Notes: generated from the sequence alone by a model not told the origin. Counted from the stretch's first letter, positions 16,701 to 24,662 are shown. The stretch is 34,552 bases of DNA from an uncultured Myxococcales bacterium (GCA_903924465.1 CAIYBN010000069.1:1-34552), one strand, 5' to 3'. Program-made: numbers and translations.

Positions 16701-17180
16701 GTGGAAATGGGCGATGAAGACGATCAATCGCCCGGCGACATGACGTACTACACGAACCTGTTCTACTCGTTCAAGGGCGTCAACAACAAGAATTTGTTCC
16801 ACTTCCACGCCATCGCGGGTCCGAGCCCGGGCGGCTGCAACGACCAGGGCGCCGGTTCTGCGGTCGAATGCCCGCGCTTTGTGCAAATGGCCCAGACCAC
16901 CGGCGGCGTGTTCGCCAGCGTGTGCGACATCGACTTTGGCCCGGCGATGAAGAACATCGGCACGCAGGCGTTTGGCTTGGCGATGCAGTACTTCCTGACG
17001 CGGACGCCGGATCCGTCGACCATCGACGTGAAGATCAACGCCACGCCGTGCGCGCAGAGCGCCAACAGCTGGAAGTACGACGAGCCGTCCAATTCCGTGA
17101 CGTTCGTGAACAACGGCACCTGCGTGCCGCAGAAGAACGACAAAATCTACATTCACTACAAGATGCTCTGCGTGCAATAG
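13710..17180 (+). CDS. large lipoprotein: ASH/choice-of-anchor-D repeats plus C-terminal vWA domain
   Basis: The 1156-residue product starts at ATG 13710 after GAGG, with a lipobox MVG|C (Cys29). An ATG at 13686 is in frame but has no good ribosome site. About six Ig-like ASH repeats fill residues 40-830 (LTIQPNPVDFGNVKTGDSP; ISIFPTKLDYDSMKLGD; IDLIPQPLNFGLLPYGKS; VQVLPDSIDFGVVTLGCKS). The last ~310 residues form a vWA-like domain starting VDVLFVVDDSPSM, with the MIDAS D848-x-S850-x-S852. It has Cys-containing insertions (CTKASDCASGEEC) and MGDEDDQSP further on. vWA domains usually bind proteins or matrix through a metal ion. This looks like a long stalk presenting a terminal adhesive head, and is the second vWA protein of the window. 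Confidence 0.85.
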   Translation: MKLSNCTMRSVLSALVLASLAATATMVGCSNPPTLNSSADPFDPNKSSDGKLGTDFDVRYKVDPAKVTFLDKLSTDPAQVISVRITHIGTKGILRMHNPRLVSAKPDLLLGMTTELTTAMPLATSYVDITDPGGHYDFKITYLPVTPGVRTITLQLDTNATDTTKKLLSIPIEVVSSGNTLTIQPNPVDFGNVKTGDSPTIDVQLINYSTKALKVTHVALASSGSGDFSIVSIPDAATPIEAGAFGIVTLKYTPTKGDSDTGTLQVETDDQRKISAPVLGNEIAPLISIFPTKLDYDSMKLGDVKDAIFQITNKGLATLQVTDVKLSSLSTVLAADVKISPPPPYTLEPNSPGQKVTVTLTASKPLPANVAVGSILVDSNDQSDPEVPVPMFAHTDTPKIRVSVQDAPCTDPTQDCVADYAFVGKATPPAVLYAKRKITLYNEGSATLAVNAIDITADALGEFSIDPAMTIPPCSVPPVSMNIDPANLVDFNVRFQNKGTSGQVATATLTIHSSDAGTPDFKVLLVAHRADGTTCKIDLIPQPLNFGLLPYGKSKLLPLLIQNSGTGPCIFHDAILVNCYQAPTPFGAGGTKCSSGSSAYYSKGPLATNLFQLAPGDSGKMLVDFVAPDTLGQLAGGAADVVTDIDALLVLKYEDASTGVISNYPNVDPAAFATIGNAKPNLVAKVGLSKVQVLPDSIDFGVVTLGCKSPVTSASIYNQGTVDVNVTKVTLDGCGPEVSFVQKPAIPKTGLAISQKVPQTFKIQYGPQKVAKLTCQLTITTGQNGMCTDNTGATSGACDKTSDCNATETCLGDSFSVPLTGEGTLDTEWTDEFDQADGSKVDVLFVVDDSPSMDDKQTNLANSFATFVQVAQLFNDDFHVGVVTTDNEDATDHCGKLRPYADPSLGEVRFISKGVQQPTTALEKLAKQGSNGSSTEQCFWSVERALTLPLILDSKKPCTKASDCASGEECTTNPDDGTKGCGGRNRMFLRKNASLEVVEMGDEDDQSPGDMTYYTNLFYSFKGVNNKNLFHFHAIAGPSPGGCNDQGAGSAVECPRFVQMAQTTGGVFASVCDIDFGPAMKNIGTQAFGLAMQYFLTRTPDPSTIDVKINATPCAQSANSWKYDEPSNSVTFVNNGTCVPQKNDKIYIHYKMLCVQ

Positions 17181-17214
17181 CCCCCCGCGCATCTGGATTC
17201 TCAGGAGCAATCTC

Positions 17215-19221
17215 ATGGCAAGCAAGGCTCAGCGTGGCCGGAATGTTTTCCGCAGCCTCGGCGTGGCGTCCCTCTTTCTTGGCGGCAGCCTCGTGGGCTG
17301 CAGTGGCGGCGGCAACACCAGCCGATATGGCGTCGACAACAATCAGGAAATCTCGGTGCTCGTCGATGGCATCAAGGTGTCTGACGCCACGTGTACGCAT
17401 TTCAATCTGGACGACACCAACGGCGTCATCAAGCAGAGCAAGAAGCTGACCATCCAGAATACGGGTAATCAGGGCTCGCTGTGCATCAAGAAAATCGGCT
17501 TCACGACGACCAGCAGCAAGCTCATGAGCATCGCGTACGGTCCGCACACATTGGACACGTCGAGCTGTCCGGGCGGCGTCGCGTCGCTGGATCCGGGCAA
17601 GTCGCTGGTTGCGACGATCAGCTACGCGCCGTCGCCGGGCCTGGACGACAAGGCGACGCTGGACATTGAGCACAACGACTACAAGGACACGACGAAATTC
17701 AACAACATGTGCTTTGACATCGCCGCCGCTGGGCCGATCGTCGCGCTGCAGACCAAGGAATTGCCGTACACGAATCCGAAGGCCTCGGCGCCACAGAAGC
17801 ATTGCGCGTTGTTCGGCAATGACGGCACGGCTGCGCTCGTTGTGACTGCGCTGGCGGAAATCAAGCCGGCGAGTCCGGAGTACAAAATCACCGACCAGCC
17901 GAACGTGGGCGACTCGATTTCGCCGCTGGGCGCGACGGATAACCCGGTGACCAACAAGAAGACGCTGTCGGTGTGCGTGGTCATGACGCCGGATGCGGAT
18001 CCCACCAACGACGTCGTTGATTTGGTCATTCACACCAACGATCCCGTGACGCCGGACACGACGGTGAAGCTGTATTCGGTCTTCCAGGCCGACTCGAGCT
18101 TCACGGTGACGTGCCAAGGCAATGACCCGACGGTCATCGAATACAATTTCCAGGGCGCAGGCCAGGGCGTGGCGCGGGTGTGCAACGTCCACAATGACGG
18201 CCCGGCGCCGTTTGCCTGGAACAATCCGCCGCAAATCGTCGCGGTCGCGCCATCGACGCAAGATGACGTGGACGCGGTGTATGCCCTGACCTTGCAGAAG
18301 AACGGCAAGGAGCGCGCCAAGCCATACAGCGCCGGCTCGATCGCGGTGGGTCAGTCGGTCGACTTTTCGATTACGTACACGCCGCCGACCAACGGTCAGC
18401 CGCCGCCGTCGGCTGAACTGCAAATCCCGTACATGCAGGTGCCGTCGCCCTCGACTACGCTGACGATTCCGATTCTCTCGGCGACCTGCGATGCGCCGAC
18501 GCTGGTGTTCGCGCCGGACGAGATCTGGCTGTACGCGACGATGGGCAACAAGGCGCAGGGGCATATCGCGTTCGCCAACCAGAGCTGCGCGCCGCTGGAT
18601 ATCCTCAAGGCGTGCATCAACGGCAACAATCCGACGGGCAGTGATCCGTGCGCCTCGGCGCAGTATGCGTCCTCGTATTTTGGCATCCTGAATGCAGTCG
18701 GCGCCGGCAAGATCGCACCGTCGACCGTCGGCGGCACGAACGGCCTGTTCGGCCTCGACATTGAGTTCCACCCGCCCGATGACAACAAGATCGCGCCGAT
18801 TGGCCTGCTGAATATCGTGTACTGCATCACCGGCTCGGTCTCGGGCGGCAATTGCGCCGCGGGCTACCAGACCTTCACGCTGACCAGCAACACGACGGCG
18901 GGCTACAAGCTGCCGTCCGTCGTGCTGAGCGTGGATACCGCGACGCCGACTTCCGGCAAGCCTTGCAACATTTCCGCGGTGCTGACGCCGGGCGACTATC
19001 CCGACGGCAAGACATGGCGCTGGGCGCTGATCGACCGTCCTGCCGGCAGCAAGGCGTGGATCGGCAACGCGAACCAGACGACGAGTGATCCGGGCGTTTC
19101 GTTCGTGCCGGACGCCAAGGGCAAGTACACGGTGCAGGTGCAGGGGCTGACGATCGACGCGACCGACAACACCAAGCTCGAGTGGACGCCCCCGACGACG
19201 GTCAGCTTGACCGTGCAGTAG
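17215..19221 (+). CDS. lipoprotein with ASH/choice-of-anchor-D-like beta-sandwich repeats
   Basis: The 668-residue product starts at ATG 17215, 8 bases after AGGAG, and has a textbook lipobox LVG|C (Cys29) followed by a Ser/Gly linker. The body is beta-rich, with repeats resembling ASH domains (LTIQNTGNQGSLCIKKIGF; VDLVIHTNDPVTPDTTVKL; VFAPDEIWLYATMGNKAQG). The last ~80 residues resemble a PKD/Ig-like module (CNISAVLTPGDYPDGKTWRW, then GVSFVPDAKGKYTVQVQG). It comes only 34 bases after the vWA lipoprotein, so the two are probably cotranslated from one message. Its domain make-up matches the two preceding genes, suggesting a set of related surface proteins. No catalytic motif is visible and the function is unknown. 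Confidence 0.83.
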   Translation: MASKAQRGRNVFRSLGVASLFLGGSLVGCSGGGNTSRYGVDNNQEISVLVDGIKVSDATCTHFNLDDTNGVIKQSKKLTIQNTGNQGSLCIKKIGFTTTSSKLMSIAYGPHTLDTSSCPGGVASLDPGKSLVATISYAPSPGLDDKATLDIEHNDYKDTTKFNNMCFDIAAAGPIVALQTKELPYTNPKASAPQKHCALFGNDGTAALVVTALAEIKPASPEYKITDQPNVGDSISPLGATDNPVTNKKTLSVCVVMTPDADPTNDVVDLVIHTNDPVTPDTTVKLYSVFQADSSFTVTCQGNDPTVIEYNFQGAGQGVARVCNVHNDGPAPFAWNNPPQIVAVAPSTQDDVDAVYALTLQKNGKERAKPYSAGSIAVGQSVDFSITYTPPTNGQPPPSAELQIPYMQVPSPSTTLTIPILSATCDAPTLVFAPDEIWLYATMGNKAQGHIAFANQSCAPLDILKACINGNNPTGSDPCASAQYASSYFGILNAVGAGKIAPSTVGGTNGLFGLDIEFHPPDDNKIAPIGLLNIVYCITGSVSGGNCAAGYQTFTLTSNTTAGYKLPSVVLSVDTATPTSGKPCNISAVLTPGDYPDGKTWRWALIDRPAGSKAWIGNANQTTSDPGVSFVPDAKGKYTVQVQGLTIDATDNTKLEWTPPTTVSLTVQ

Positions 19222-19227
19222 ACGGCG

Positions 19228-20532
19228 ATGAACGCACGGCAGCCGAGTCACGTGATTCACGACGAAGTCTCGCGCCTGCAAGCGTGTGCGCTGTTTGCGC
19301 CGGGTGATGAGCTGGATCGCATGTTGCCGCGGCACATCGAGTCGCACGTGCTGCGCGGCGATGCGCTTTTGGAAAATCGCGATTACCTGCTGTTTGACGA
19401 TCTGGTGCTTTTGCCCCTGCTGCGCGACGAGCACGCGGAACTGGCGTCGGTGGTGGCTGCTGTCACGGGCCCGCAGGCGTGCCTGGACGTGCGCGTGATG
19501 CTGGGCGAAGTGCTGGCTGATGAAGCCGTGGCCGCAGAAGTCGTGGCGCAGGTGCTGGCGGATGACCGGCTGACCGTTGCGGAGCGGCGCGTGGCCTTGG
19601 TGGCGCTCGGCAAGCTGCGCGGGGCGCGATTGGCCGAAGCGCTGATTCAGGGCGCGCTGCCGCACCAGGAGACAGCGATCCTGCCGACGCCGGCGCCGAA
19701 CTTGCTGTTTGCGCGGGATCTCTGGGCGCCGATCGGTGACGCGATCGCGCTCGGCTGGCCGCGGCATCGGGCGCGGCAACGGGATGGCGTGTTGTCGCGG
19801 GCGATTGTCCTGCATCATCCGCAGTTTCACGGCGTCCACGCCATCGACCTGCGGGCGGGCAATGCCGATCCGGACATCACGCTGGAAGGCGGCGATGTGC
19901 TCAACGTGACGCCCGAGCTGGTGCTGATCGGCCATGGACCGCGGACCAGTGCGTGGGCGGCGCGCCTGCTGGCTGAACGCTTGCCGTCGTCCGTGGAGGT
20001 GCTGGGCGTGTGTCTGCCGCTGCGACGCGCCACGATGCACCTGGACACGCTGCTGACCTTCATCGATCGCCGCGCCGTGCTGGCGTACTTGCCCGCGTTT
20101 GACGCGCATAGTCCGGACGACGAGCGATGCGACGTCCAGGATCTGCGAACGGGCAAGTCGCTCGGCTGCAATCTGCCGGCGTTGCTGGCGGAGCGGCTGC
20201 CGGGGCTGCAAGTCGTGCCGTGCGGCGATGGCGATCCGGTGGCTGCGCAACGCGAGCAGTGGACCGACGGGGCGAATGCCGTGTGCCTGGCGCCGGGACG
20301 AATCGTGCTCTACCGACGCAACGCGCGCACGCTGCGGGCGCTCAACCGTGCGGGTTTTGAAGTCCTGACGCCGCAGCAGTTCGTGGCGAACTCGGAGTTG
20401 CTGCTGCAAGGGGACAAGCGCTTGGTCGTGGCCGTGGGCGGCGCGGAGCTGTCGCGCGGTCGTGGTGGTCCGCGGTGCTTGACGCTGCCGGTTGCGCGGG
20501 CGCCTCAGCCAAAGTCGTCCAGCGCGGCTTGA
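19228..20532 (+). CDS. arcA: arginine deiminase (or close amidinotransferase-fold hydrolase)
   Basis: The 434-residue cytoplasmic protein carries the landmarks of arginine deiminase, which hydrolyses arginine to citrulline and ammonia: PNLLFARD (D164), EGGDVL (E220), HLDTLLTFID (H271, D273), REQWTDGAN and, near the C-terminus, SRGRGGPRCLTLP with the nucleophile C417. These correspond in order to the Asp, Glu, His, Asp and Cys of characterised enzymes, so it should be active. The usual C-terminal MTCP-like motif reads LTLP here. No arcB, arcC or arcD lies nearby. The gene begins 6 bases after the stop of the preceding lipoprotein, so coupling is possible although substrate and location differ. 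The last 28 bases overlap the convergent acyltransferase gene. Confidence 0.82.
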   Translation: MNARQPSHVIHDEVSRLQACALFAPGDELDRMLPRHIESHVLRGDALLENRDYLLFDDLVLLPLLRDEHAELASVVAAVTGPQACLDVRVMLGEVLADEAVAAEVVAQVLADDRLTVAERRVALVALGKLRGARLAEALIQGALPHQETAILPTPAPNLLFARDLWAPIGDAIALGWPRHRARQRDGVLSRAIVLHHPQFHGVHAIDLRAGNADPDITLEGGDVLNVTPELVLIGHGPRTSAWAARLLAERLPSSVEVLGVCLPLRRATMHLDTLLTFIDRRAVLAYLPAFDAHSPDDERCDVQDLRTGKSLGCNLPALLAERLPGLQVVPCGDGDPVAAQREQWTDGANAVCLAPGRIVLYRRNARTLRALNRAGFEVLTPQQFVANSELLLQGDKRLVVAVGGAELSRGRGGPRCLTLPVARAPQPKSSSAA

Positions 20533-21281
20533 TACAGGCTGCGCAGTTGTTCGGCGCGCGCGTGGATCGCTTCGCTGCTGGGGTCTGATGCGCCACTCGG
20601 CATCACGGTCAACAGCTTCATCGTCACGGTGCCCGGCCGGCAGTACGCCCAATTCCGCGGAAACAGCTTGTCCAGACCGAGGATGACGACGGCCACGATC
20701 GGCGCGTCGGCATCGGCGGATGCGTAGAATGCGCCCAGCCGAAACGGTTGCAGATGTCCCGTGCGCGATCGCGTGCCTTCCGGCGCCATCAGCAGCGACA
20801 AGTCCGAACGCCGCACTTCTTCCGCTGCCGCCGTCATGGACGCGCGCGCCGTCGTCGGGTTCGTGCGGTTGACAAAGTGGAAGCCCATCAGCCAGGCGCC
20901 CAAGCCAACCAGCGGTACCCAGGCCATTTCGCGCTTGGCCACAACCGTCATGCCCGGCGTCCAGATCGTCGGAAACAGGAACATGTCCACGGTCGACGTG
21001 TGGTTGAACGTTACGATCCGCCGCTGCCGGACCGCCAACAGCGCCTCCAGTTCGGGTTGGACCACAAGCCGCAGGCCCAGCGCCCAAAGCATGAAACGAC
21101 CCCACGCGCGCAGCATGCGTCGCCCGAGCGTGTGACGCGCGCGGCCGAGGCTCAGCACCATCACGGTGAGCAGCGACGGAATGAAGACGGCCAAGCCGGC
21201 CCAAAACGCGAAGGTCTGCCACGTCCAACGCAGCGCGCCCAGGAGGGTCGGCGGCGGTGGCGGGTGTTTCACGTTGGGCAT
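20505..21281 (-). CDS. 1-acylglycerol-3-phosphate O-acyltransferase family protein (PlsC-like)
   Basis: The 258-residue protein has an N-terminal hydrophobic segment (about residues 23-45) and the PlsC/LPLAT blocks in order: NHTSTVD (H94 and D99 of the catalytic HX4D), FHFVNRTN (glycerol-phosphate side, about 135-141), and APEGTRSRTG (about 166-175), followed by PIVAVVILG. These enzymes add a second acyl chain to lysophosphatidate, or acylate other lipids, at the inner membrane. Substrate is not determined by sequence. The ribosome site before ATG 21281 is weak. The gene converges on the arginine deiminase gene and overlaps its end by 28 bases. The HEAT-repeat lipoprotein gene lies 43 bases upstream on the same strand, so an operon is likely. 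Confidence 0.88.
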   Translation of the reverse strand: MPNVKHPPPPPTLLGALRWTWQTFAFWAGLAVFIPSLLTVMVLSLGRARHTLGRRMLRAWGRFMLWALGLRLVVQPELEALLAVRQRRIVTFNHTSTVDMFLFPTIWTPGMTVVAKREMAWVPLVGLGAWLMGFHFVNRTNPTTARASMTAAAEEVRRSDLSLLMAPEGTRSRTGHLQPFRLGAFYASADADAPIVAVVILGLDKLFPRNWAYCRPGTVTMKLLTVMPSGASDPSSEAIHARAEQLRSLYQAALDDFG

Positions 21282-21324
21282 TTGCCAACGGTATCGCAGT
21301 GATGCCGGGGCAGCAAATTTGCGC

Positions 21325-22278
21325 TCAGGGCTTTGTCGCGGTCAGGTCCACGTGCAAAGCCTGGATTGCGTCCTCCGCGGCGCGCTGGCATTGCGTCGCT
21401 TCACACCAACGGCGCCACTCCGTGCTGCCGTGCAGGTCCTGACCCGACAACACCCGCAGCGCTTGTTCGGCCGGTTCGCTGATCGACCGCGCCGTCTCCG
21501 TCGTCAGCGCCACGAGCCCCAGAGCAAATCCCGGCAGCGGCGCGACGGCCATCGCCTTGGCGACCTGTCGCCGCACCATGAAGTTCGGATGGCGGGCGAC
21601 GAGCGGCAGCACCGCCTGACAATTTGGACCGTCGTCGCGCATGCACAGCGTCAGGCCCCAGACAAGCCCCTGCACCGCCATCTGTTGTTTCGCCAACATC
21701 GCCATTTGCTGGATGAATGCCCGCTCCGCGGTCAGATCGCCCCAACGACGCGCCAGCCACAGTGTGCTCAGCCGCACTGGCGCCATCCACGCACTCACGT
21801 CGTCGCGGCCGATCGTCGGCAGCAGCCGCTCCATGTCGCGATCGTCGATCAGTCCCAGGCCGAAAACCGCATAGGCGCGGATCTCCGGATCAGCGTCCTG
21901 CAGGCGCTCCCGCAGAAAGGTTCGCCCCGCCGGATCGCGCAGCTCTGCGATCAAGCGAATCGACCGCGATCGGTATTGCGCCTGCTCCGGCGCTTTCTCA
22001 AAGATTTGCTGCAGATAGGGGCGCGCTCCCCAGCCAAAATTGAGGATGATTTTCTCCGAAGGGCAGCCGGAAATGTTGTTGCAGGCAAAGCGATCGCGGA
22101 ACTGCTGCAACGCCGCACGCAGAGGTTCAGGCATCGCGTCCGTGTCGCGGCCCATGGCTTGCTGGTGTGGATCGGCGGGCACTGCGGTGGGTTTCGCGTG
22201 AGGAGCGACAACCGGCGGCGGCTTCGCGCATCCCAAAGTGATGACAAAAATGAACACAAACAGCATGTAACGCGCCAC
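21325..22278 (-). CDS. lipoprotein with HEAT-like helical repeats
   Basis: The 317-residue protein starts at GTG 22278, chosen because GGAG (complement of 22285-22288) lies 6 bases before it and the result is a compact signal MARYMLFVFIFVITLG|C (Cys17). A short Pro/Ala linker follows, then helical pairs of HEAT type (DPAGRTFLRERLQDADPEIRAYAVFGLG; VARHPNFMVRRQVAKAMAVA, each written here in part: DPEIRAYAVFGLG and HPNFMVRRQVAKAMA). Cysteines at several positions (CNNISGC, CEATQC) could form disulfides. HEAT proteins are usually scaffolds; no enzyme motif is visible. It is first in a two-gene minus-strand unit with the acyltransferase and diverges from the triple-thioredoxin gene. Confidence 0.78.
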   Translation of the reverse strand: MARYMLFVFIFVITLGCAKPPPVVAPHAKPTAVPADPHQQAMGRDTDAMPEPLRAALQQFRDRFACNNISGCPSEKIILNFGWGARPYLQQIFEKAPEQAQYRSRSIRLIAELRDPAGRTFLRERLQDADPEIRAYAVFGLGLIDDRDMERLLPTIGRDDVSAWMAPVRLSTLWLARRWGDLTAERAFIQQMAMLAKQQMAVQGLVWGLTLCMRDDGPNCQAVLPLVARHPNFMVRRQVAKAMAVAPLPGFALGLVALTTETARSISEPAEQALRVLSGQDLHGSTEWRRWCEATQCQRAAEDAIQALHVDLTATKP

Positions 22279-22310
22279 GACGGACTCCGCGACGGCCACG
22301 TCGCCGTGTC

Positions 22311-22339
22311 ATTGCAGCGCGCCTTGGCCGTTCTGGCAA
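22311..22339 (-). promoter_or_regulatory. candidate promoter of the HEAT lipoprotein/acyltransferase unit
   Basis: On the minus strand TTGCCA (22339-22334), a 17-base spacer and TGCAAT (22316-22311) lie 33 bases before the GTG start. It is back-to-back with the plus-strand promoter at 22369-22397. Confidence 0.55.
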
Positions 22340-22368
22340 GTTGGGAAATAACCGGCAGCATTCTGGGG

Positions 22369-22397
22369 TTGCAGCCTCTGCCGCGGGAGACTACAAT
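22369..22397 (+). promoter_or_regulatory. sigma-70-like promoter of the triple thioredoxin gene
   Basis: TTGCAG (22369-22374), an exact 17-base spacer and TACAAT (22392-22397) stand out in the 223-base divergent gap 22279-22501. A transcript would start near 22404 and have a leader of about 100 bases. Confidence 0.65.
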
Positions 22398-22501
22398 GCC
22401 GCGCTTCGTGGTCGCGCAAGTGTGCGTCCTCAGACCCAAACGCCAGCAGAACTGGCAGCTAGATTTCCGGTGCGGCTGACCGTCACCGAGCAGAGGATGT
22501 G

Positions 22502-24556
22502 ATGAAGAAGGAGAATGCGATCATCGCGATCATCGCCGCGGCCGTGCTCGGCGCCATCGGCGGTCGATTCACAGCCAAGCCTTCGGCTCCGGCTCCGACG
22601 GCTGCCGTTGCACCTGAAACCCTCAAGGCGGAAGCCGCGCCGGCCCCGGCCGCAGCAGCCAAAGCTCCGTCGATTGGTCCGGAAACGGCCAAAGTGACGA
22701 TTATCGAAATCAGCGATTTCCAGTGCCCCTTCTGCAGCCGCGCGTTCACAACGCTGGAAGACCTGCGCAAGCAGTATCCCAATGATCTGCGCGTCATCTT
22801 CATCAACCAGCCGCTGCCGTTCCACCAGAATGCCAAGCCGGCGGCCACTGCTGCGCTCGCGGCGCACAAGCAGGGCAAGTTCTGGGAAATGTACAACAAG
22901 CTGTTCTCCAACCAGCAGCAGCTGTCGGATGACAATTACAAGAAGTGGGCCCAGGAAATTGGCCTCGATGCGAAGAAGTTCGAAGCGGACCTGAAGGATC
23001 CGGAGATCGCCAAGGCGGTCGAGAAGGACATGGCGACGGCGACGGCGCTGGGCGTCCGTGGCACGCCGGGCTTCTTCATCAACGGTGTGAACGTCTCGGG
23101 CGCGCAGCCGATCGAGAACTTCAAGAAGATCATCGATGAGCAGATCACCAAGGCCAACGACGAGATTGGCAAGGGCGCCAAGGCGGGTCCGGACCTCATG
23201 GAGAAGCTGACCCGGGTCAACAATCCGGCGCTGGGCGACAACATGATCAAGTGGGTGTTCAAGGGCGAGAACCCGCCGGCCAACGCCGCGCCGGCCGACG
23301 CTGCCAAGGGTGGCGACAAGGGCAACCAGCCGCCGCCGGATGACAAGCAAGTGTGGAAGGTCGTGCTGCGCGGCGATGAGCCGGTGAAGGGCAAGGCCGA
23401 TGCGCCCATCACGATTGTGGAATACACGGATTTCCAGTGCCCCTTCTGCTCCAAGGTGATTCCGGCGCTCGACGACACGCTGAAGGCGTATCCGGACAAG
23501 GTCAGGCTGGTGTTCAAGAACTACCCGCTGAGCTTCCACCAGAACGCGCTGCCGGCGGCGGAAGCTGCTCAGTGCGCCAAGGAACAGGGTAAGTTCTGGG
23601 AATTGGAAGAGAAGCTGTTCGCCAATCAGGGTGAGCTCGATGCCGCTGGCCTGTCCAAGCACGCCAAGGATGCCGGCCTGAACATGGCCAAGTTCGACGA
23701 CTGCGTGAAGAGCCACAAGCACAAGAGCGTCATCGAAGCCGACATGGCCGCGGCCGAGAAGATCCAGGTCACTGGCACGCCGAGTGTGTTCGTTCAGGGC
23801 CGCAAGATGGTGGCCGGTCGCGCGCCGGAAGATTTCAAGCGCGTGGTCGACGAAGAGCTGAAGAAGGCCGACGACCTGATCAAGGCCGGCACCTCGAGCA
23901 AGGATGTCTATGCCAAGATGATCGCGGACGGCAAAGAGTTCACGCCGCCACCGCCGCTGGATCCGAAGGTCAACAACTTTGACTACGACGGCTCGCCGAT
24001 CCTCGGCAACAAGAATGCCAAGATCAAGATCGTCGAGTACAAAGACTTCCAGTGCCCCTTCTGCGCCAAGATCATCCCGACCTTGAAGCAGGTCCAGAAG
24101 GAAATGCCGGACGTGGCGATCGTGTTCAAGCACTTCCCGCTGTCCAGCCAGTGCAACCCGAAGATGAGCCGCGACATGCACCCGGCCGCGTGCCAGGCGA
24201 TGTACTGGGCGATGGCTGCGCAGGATCAGGGCAAGTTCTGGGAATATGAGGACCTGATCTACAACAACTACGGCACGATGATGCCGGCTGAAGGCGAGCT
24301 CCCGGCGCGCCAGGCGGCGCAGTTGGAGAAGCTCAAGGGCTGGGCGAAGGAAGTGGGCATGGACGTCGCGAAGGCGGAGAAGTTCGTCACCGACAAGAAG
24401 TACCAGCCCAAGTTGGACAAGGACCTGAAGGAAGCGGAAGTCGCGGAAGTGCGCGGCACGCCGAGCTTGTATGTCAACGGTCGGAGCTACAACGGCCCGA
24501 TGCAGGCTGACAAGATGAAGGAAATCCTCAAGAAGTTGTCGGAAGGCAAGCTGTAA
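22502..24556 (+). CDS. exported protein with three DsbA-like thioredoxin domains
   Basis: The 684-residue protein starts at ATG 22502 (AGAGGA upstream; a GTG directly before it is too close). Residues 1-22 form a signal anchor, followed by an Ala/Pro-rich linker to about 57. Three DsbA-type domains follow, each with DFQCPFC: C75-PF-C78, C313-PF-C316 and C518-PF-C521. Each also has a cis-proline loop (VRGTPGFFING, VTGTPSVFVQG, VRGTPSLYVNG). All three therefore keep the CxxC pair and should be redox-active, as disulfide oxidases or isomerases in the periplasm. The many Cys-rich secreted proteins nearby are plausible clients (inference). Single-domain relatives are about 200 residues, so this is a triplication. 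It has its own promoter and terminator. Confidence 0.93.
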   Translation: MKKENAIIAIIAAAVLGAIGGRFTAKPSAPAPTAAVAPETLKAEAAPAPAAAAKAPSIGPETAKVTIIEISDFQCPFCSRAFTTLEDLRKQYPNDLRVIFINQPLPFHQNAKPAATAALAAHKQGKFWEMYNKLFSNQQQLSDDNYKKWAQEIGLDAKKFEADLKDPEIAKAVEKDMATATALGVRGTPGFFINGVNVSGAQPIENFKKIIDEQITKANDEIGKGAKAGPDLMEKLTRVNNPALGDNMIKWVFKGENPPANAAPADAAKGGDKGNQPPPDDKQVWKVVLRGDEPVKGKADAPITIVEYTDFQCPFCSKVIPALDDTLKAYPDKVRLVFKNYPLSFHQNALPAAEAAQCAKEQGKFWELEEKLFANQGELDAAGLSKHAKDAGLNMAKFDDCVKSHKHKSVIEADMAAAEKIQVTGTPSVFVQGRKMVAGRAPEDFKRVVDEELKKADDLIKAGTSSKDVYAKMIADGKEFTPPPPLDPKVNNFDYDGSPILGNKNAKIKIVEYKDFQCPFCAKIIPTLKQVQKEMPDVAIVFKHFPLSSQCNPKMSRDMHPAACQAMYWAMAAQDQGKFWEYEDLIYNNYGTMMPAEGELPARQAAQLEKLKGWAKEVGMDVAKAEKFVTDKKYQPKLDKDLKEAEVAEVRGTPSLYVNGRSYNGPMQADKMKEILKKLSEGKL

Positions 24557-24578
24557 GCTGCCGTTCTGGTTGATTTGG

Positions 24579-24621
24579 GCGCGGGCCGTTCTGGGAAACC
24601 AGGGCGGCCCGCGCTGCTTTT
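24579..24621 (+). terminator. strong intrinsic terminator after the triple thioredoxin gene
   Basis: GCGCGGGCC (24579-24587) pairs perfectly with GGCCCGCGC (24606-24614); inside it CTGG and CCAG pair around a GAAA tetraloop. A T-run (24618-24621) follows. It starts 22 bases after the stop codon. Confidence 0.88.
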
Positions 24622-24633
24622 GCGCCAGCAATT

Positions 24634-24662
24634 TTGACGTTTGCACGACAATCGTGTGCGAT
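24634..24662 (+). promoter_or_regulatory. possible promoter of the propeller-like lipoprotein gene
   Basis: TTGACG (24634-24639), a 17-base spacer and TGCGAT (24657-24662) lie just after the terminator and 43 bases before the chosen start codon. The -10 box is weak. Confidence 0.35.

Noticed and set aside
17035..21288. A 1417-codon open frame on the minus strand
   Set aside because: It is opposite two lipoprotein genes and arcA and out of frame with the acyltransferase; no domain or signal is seen.
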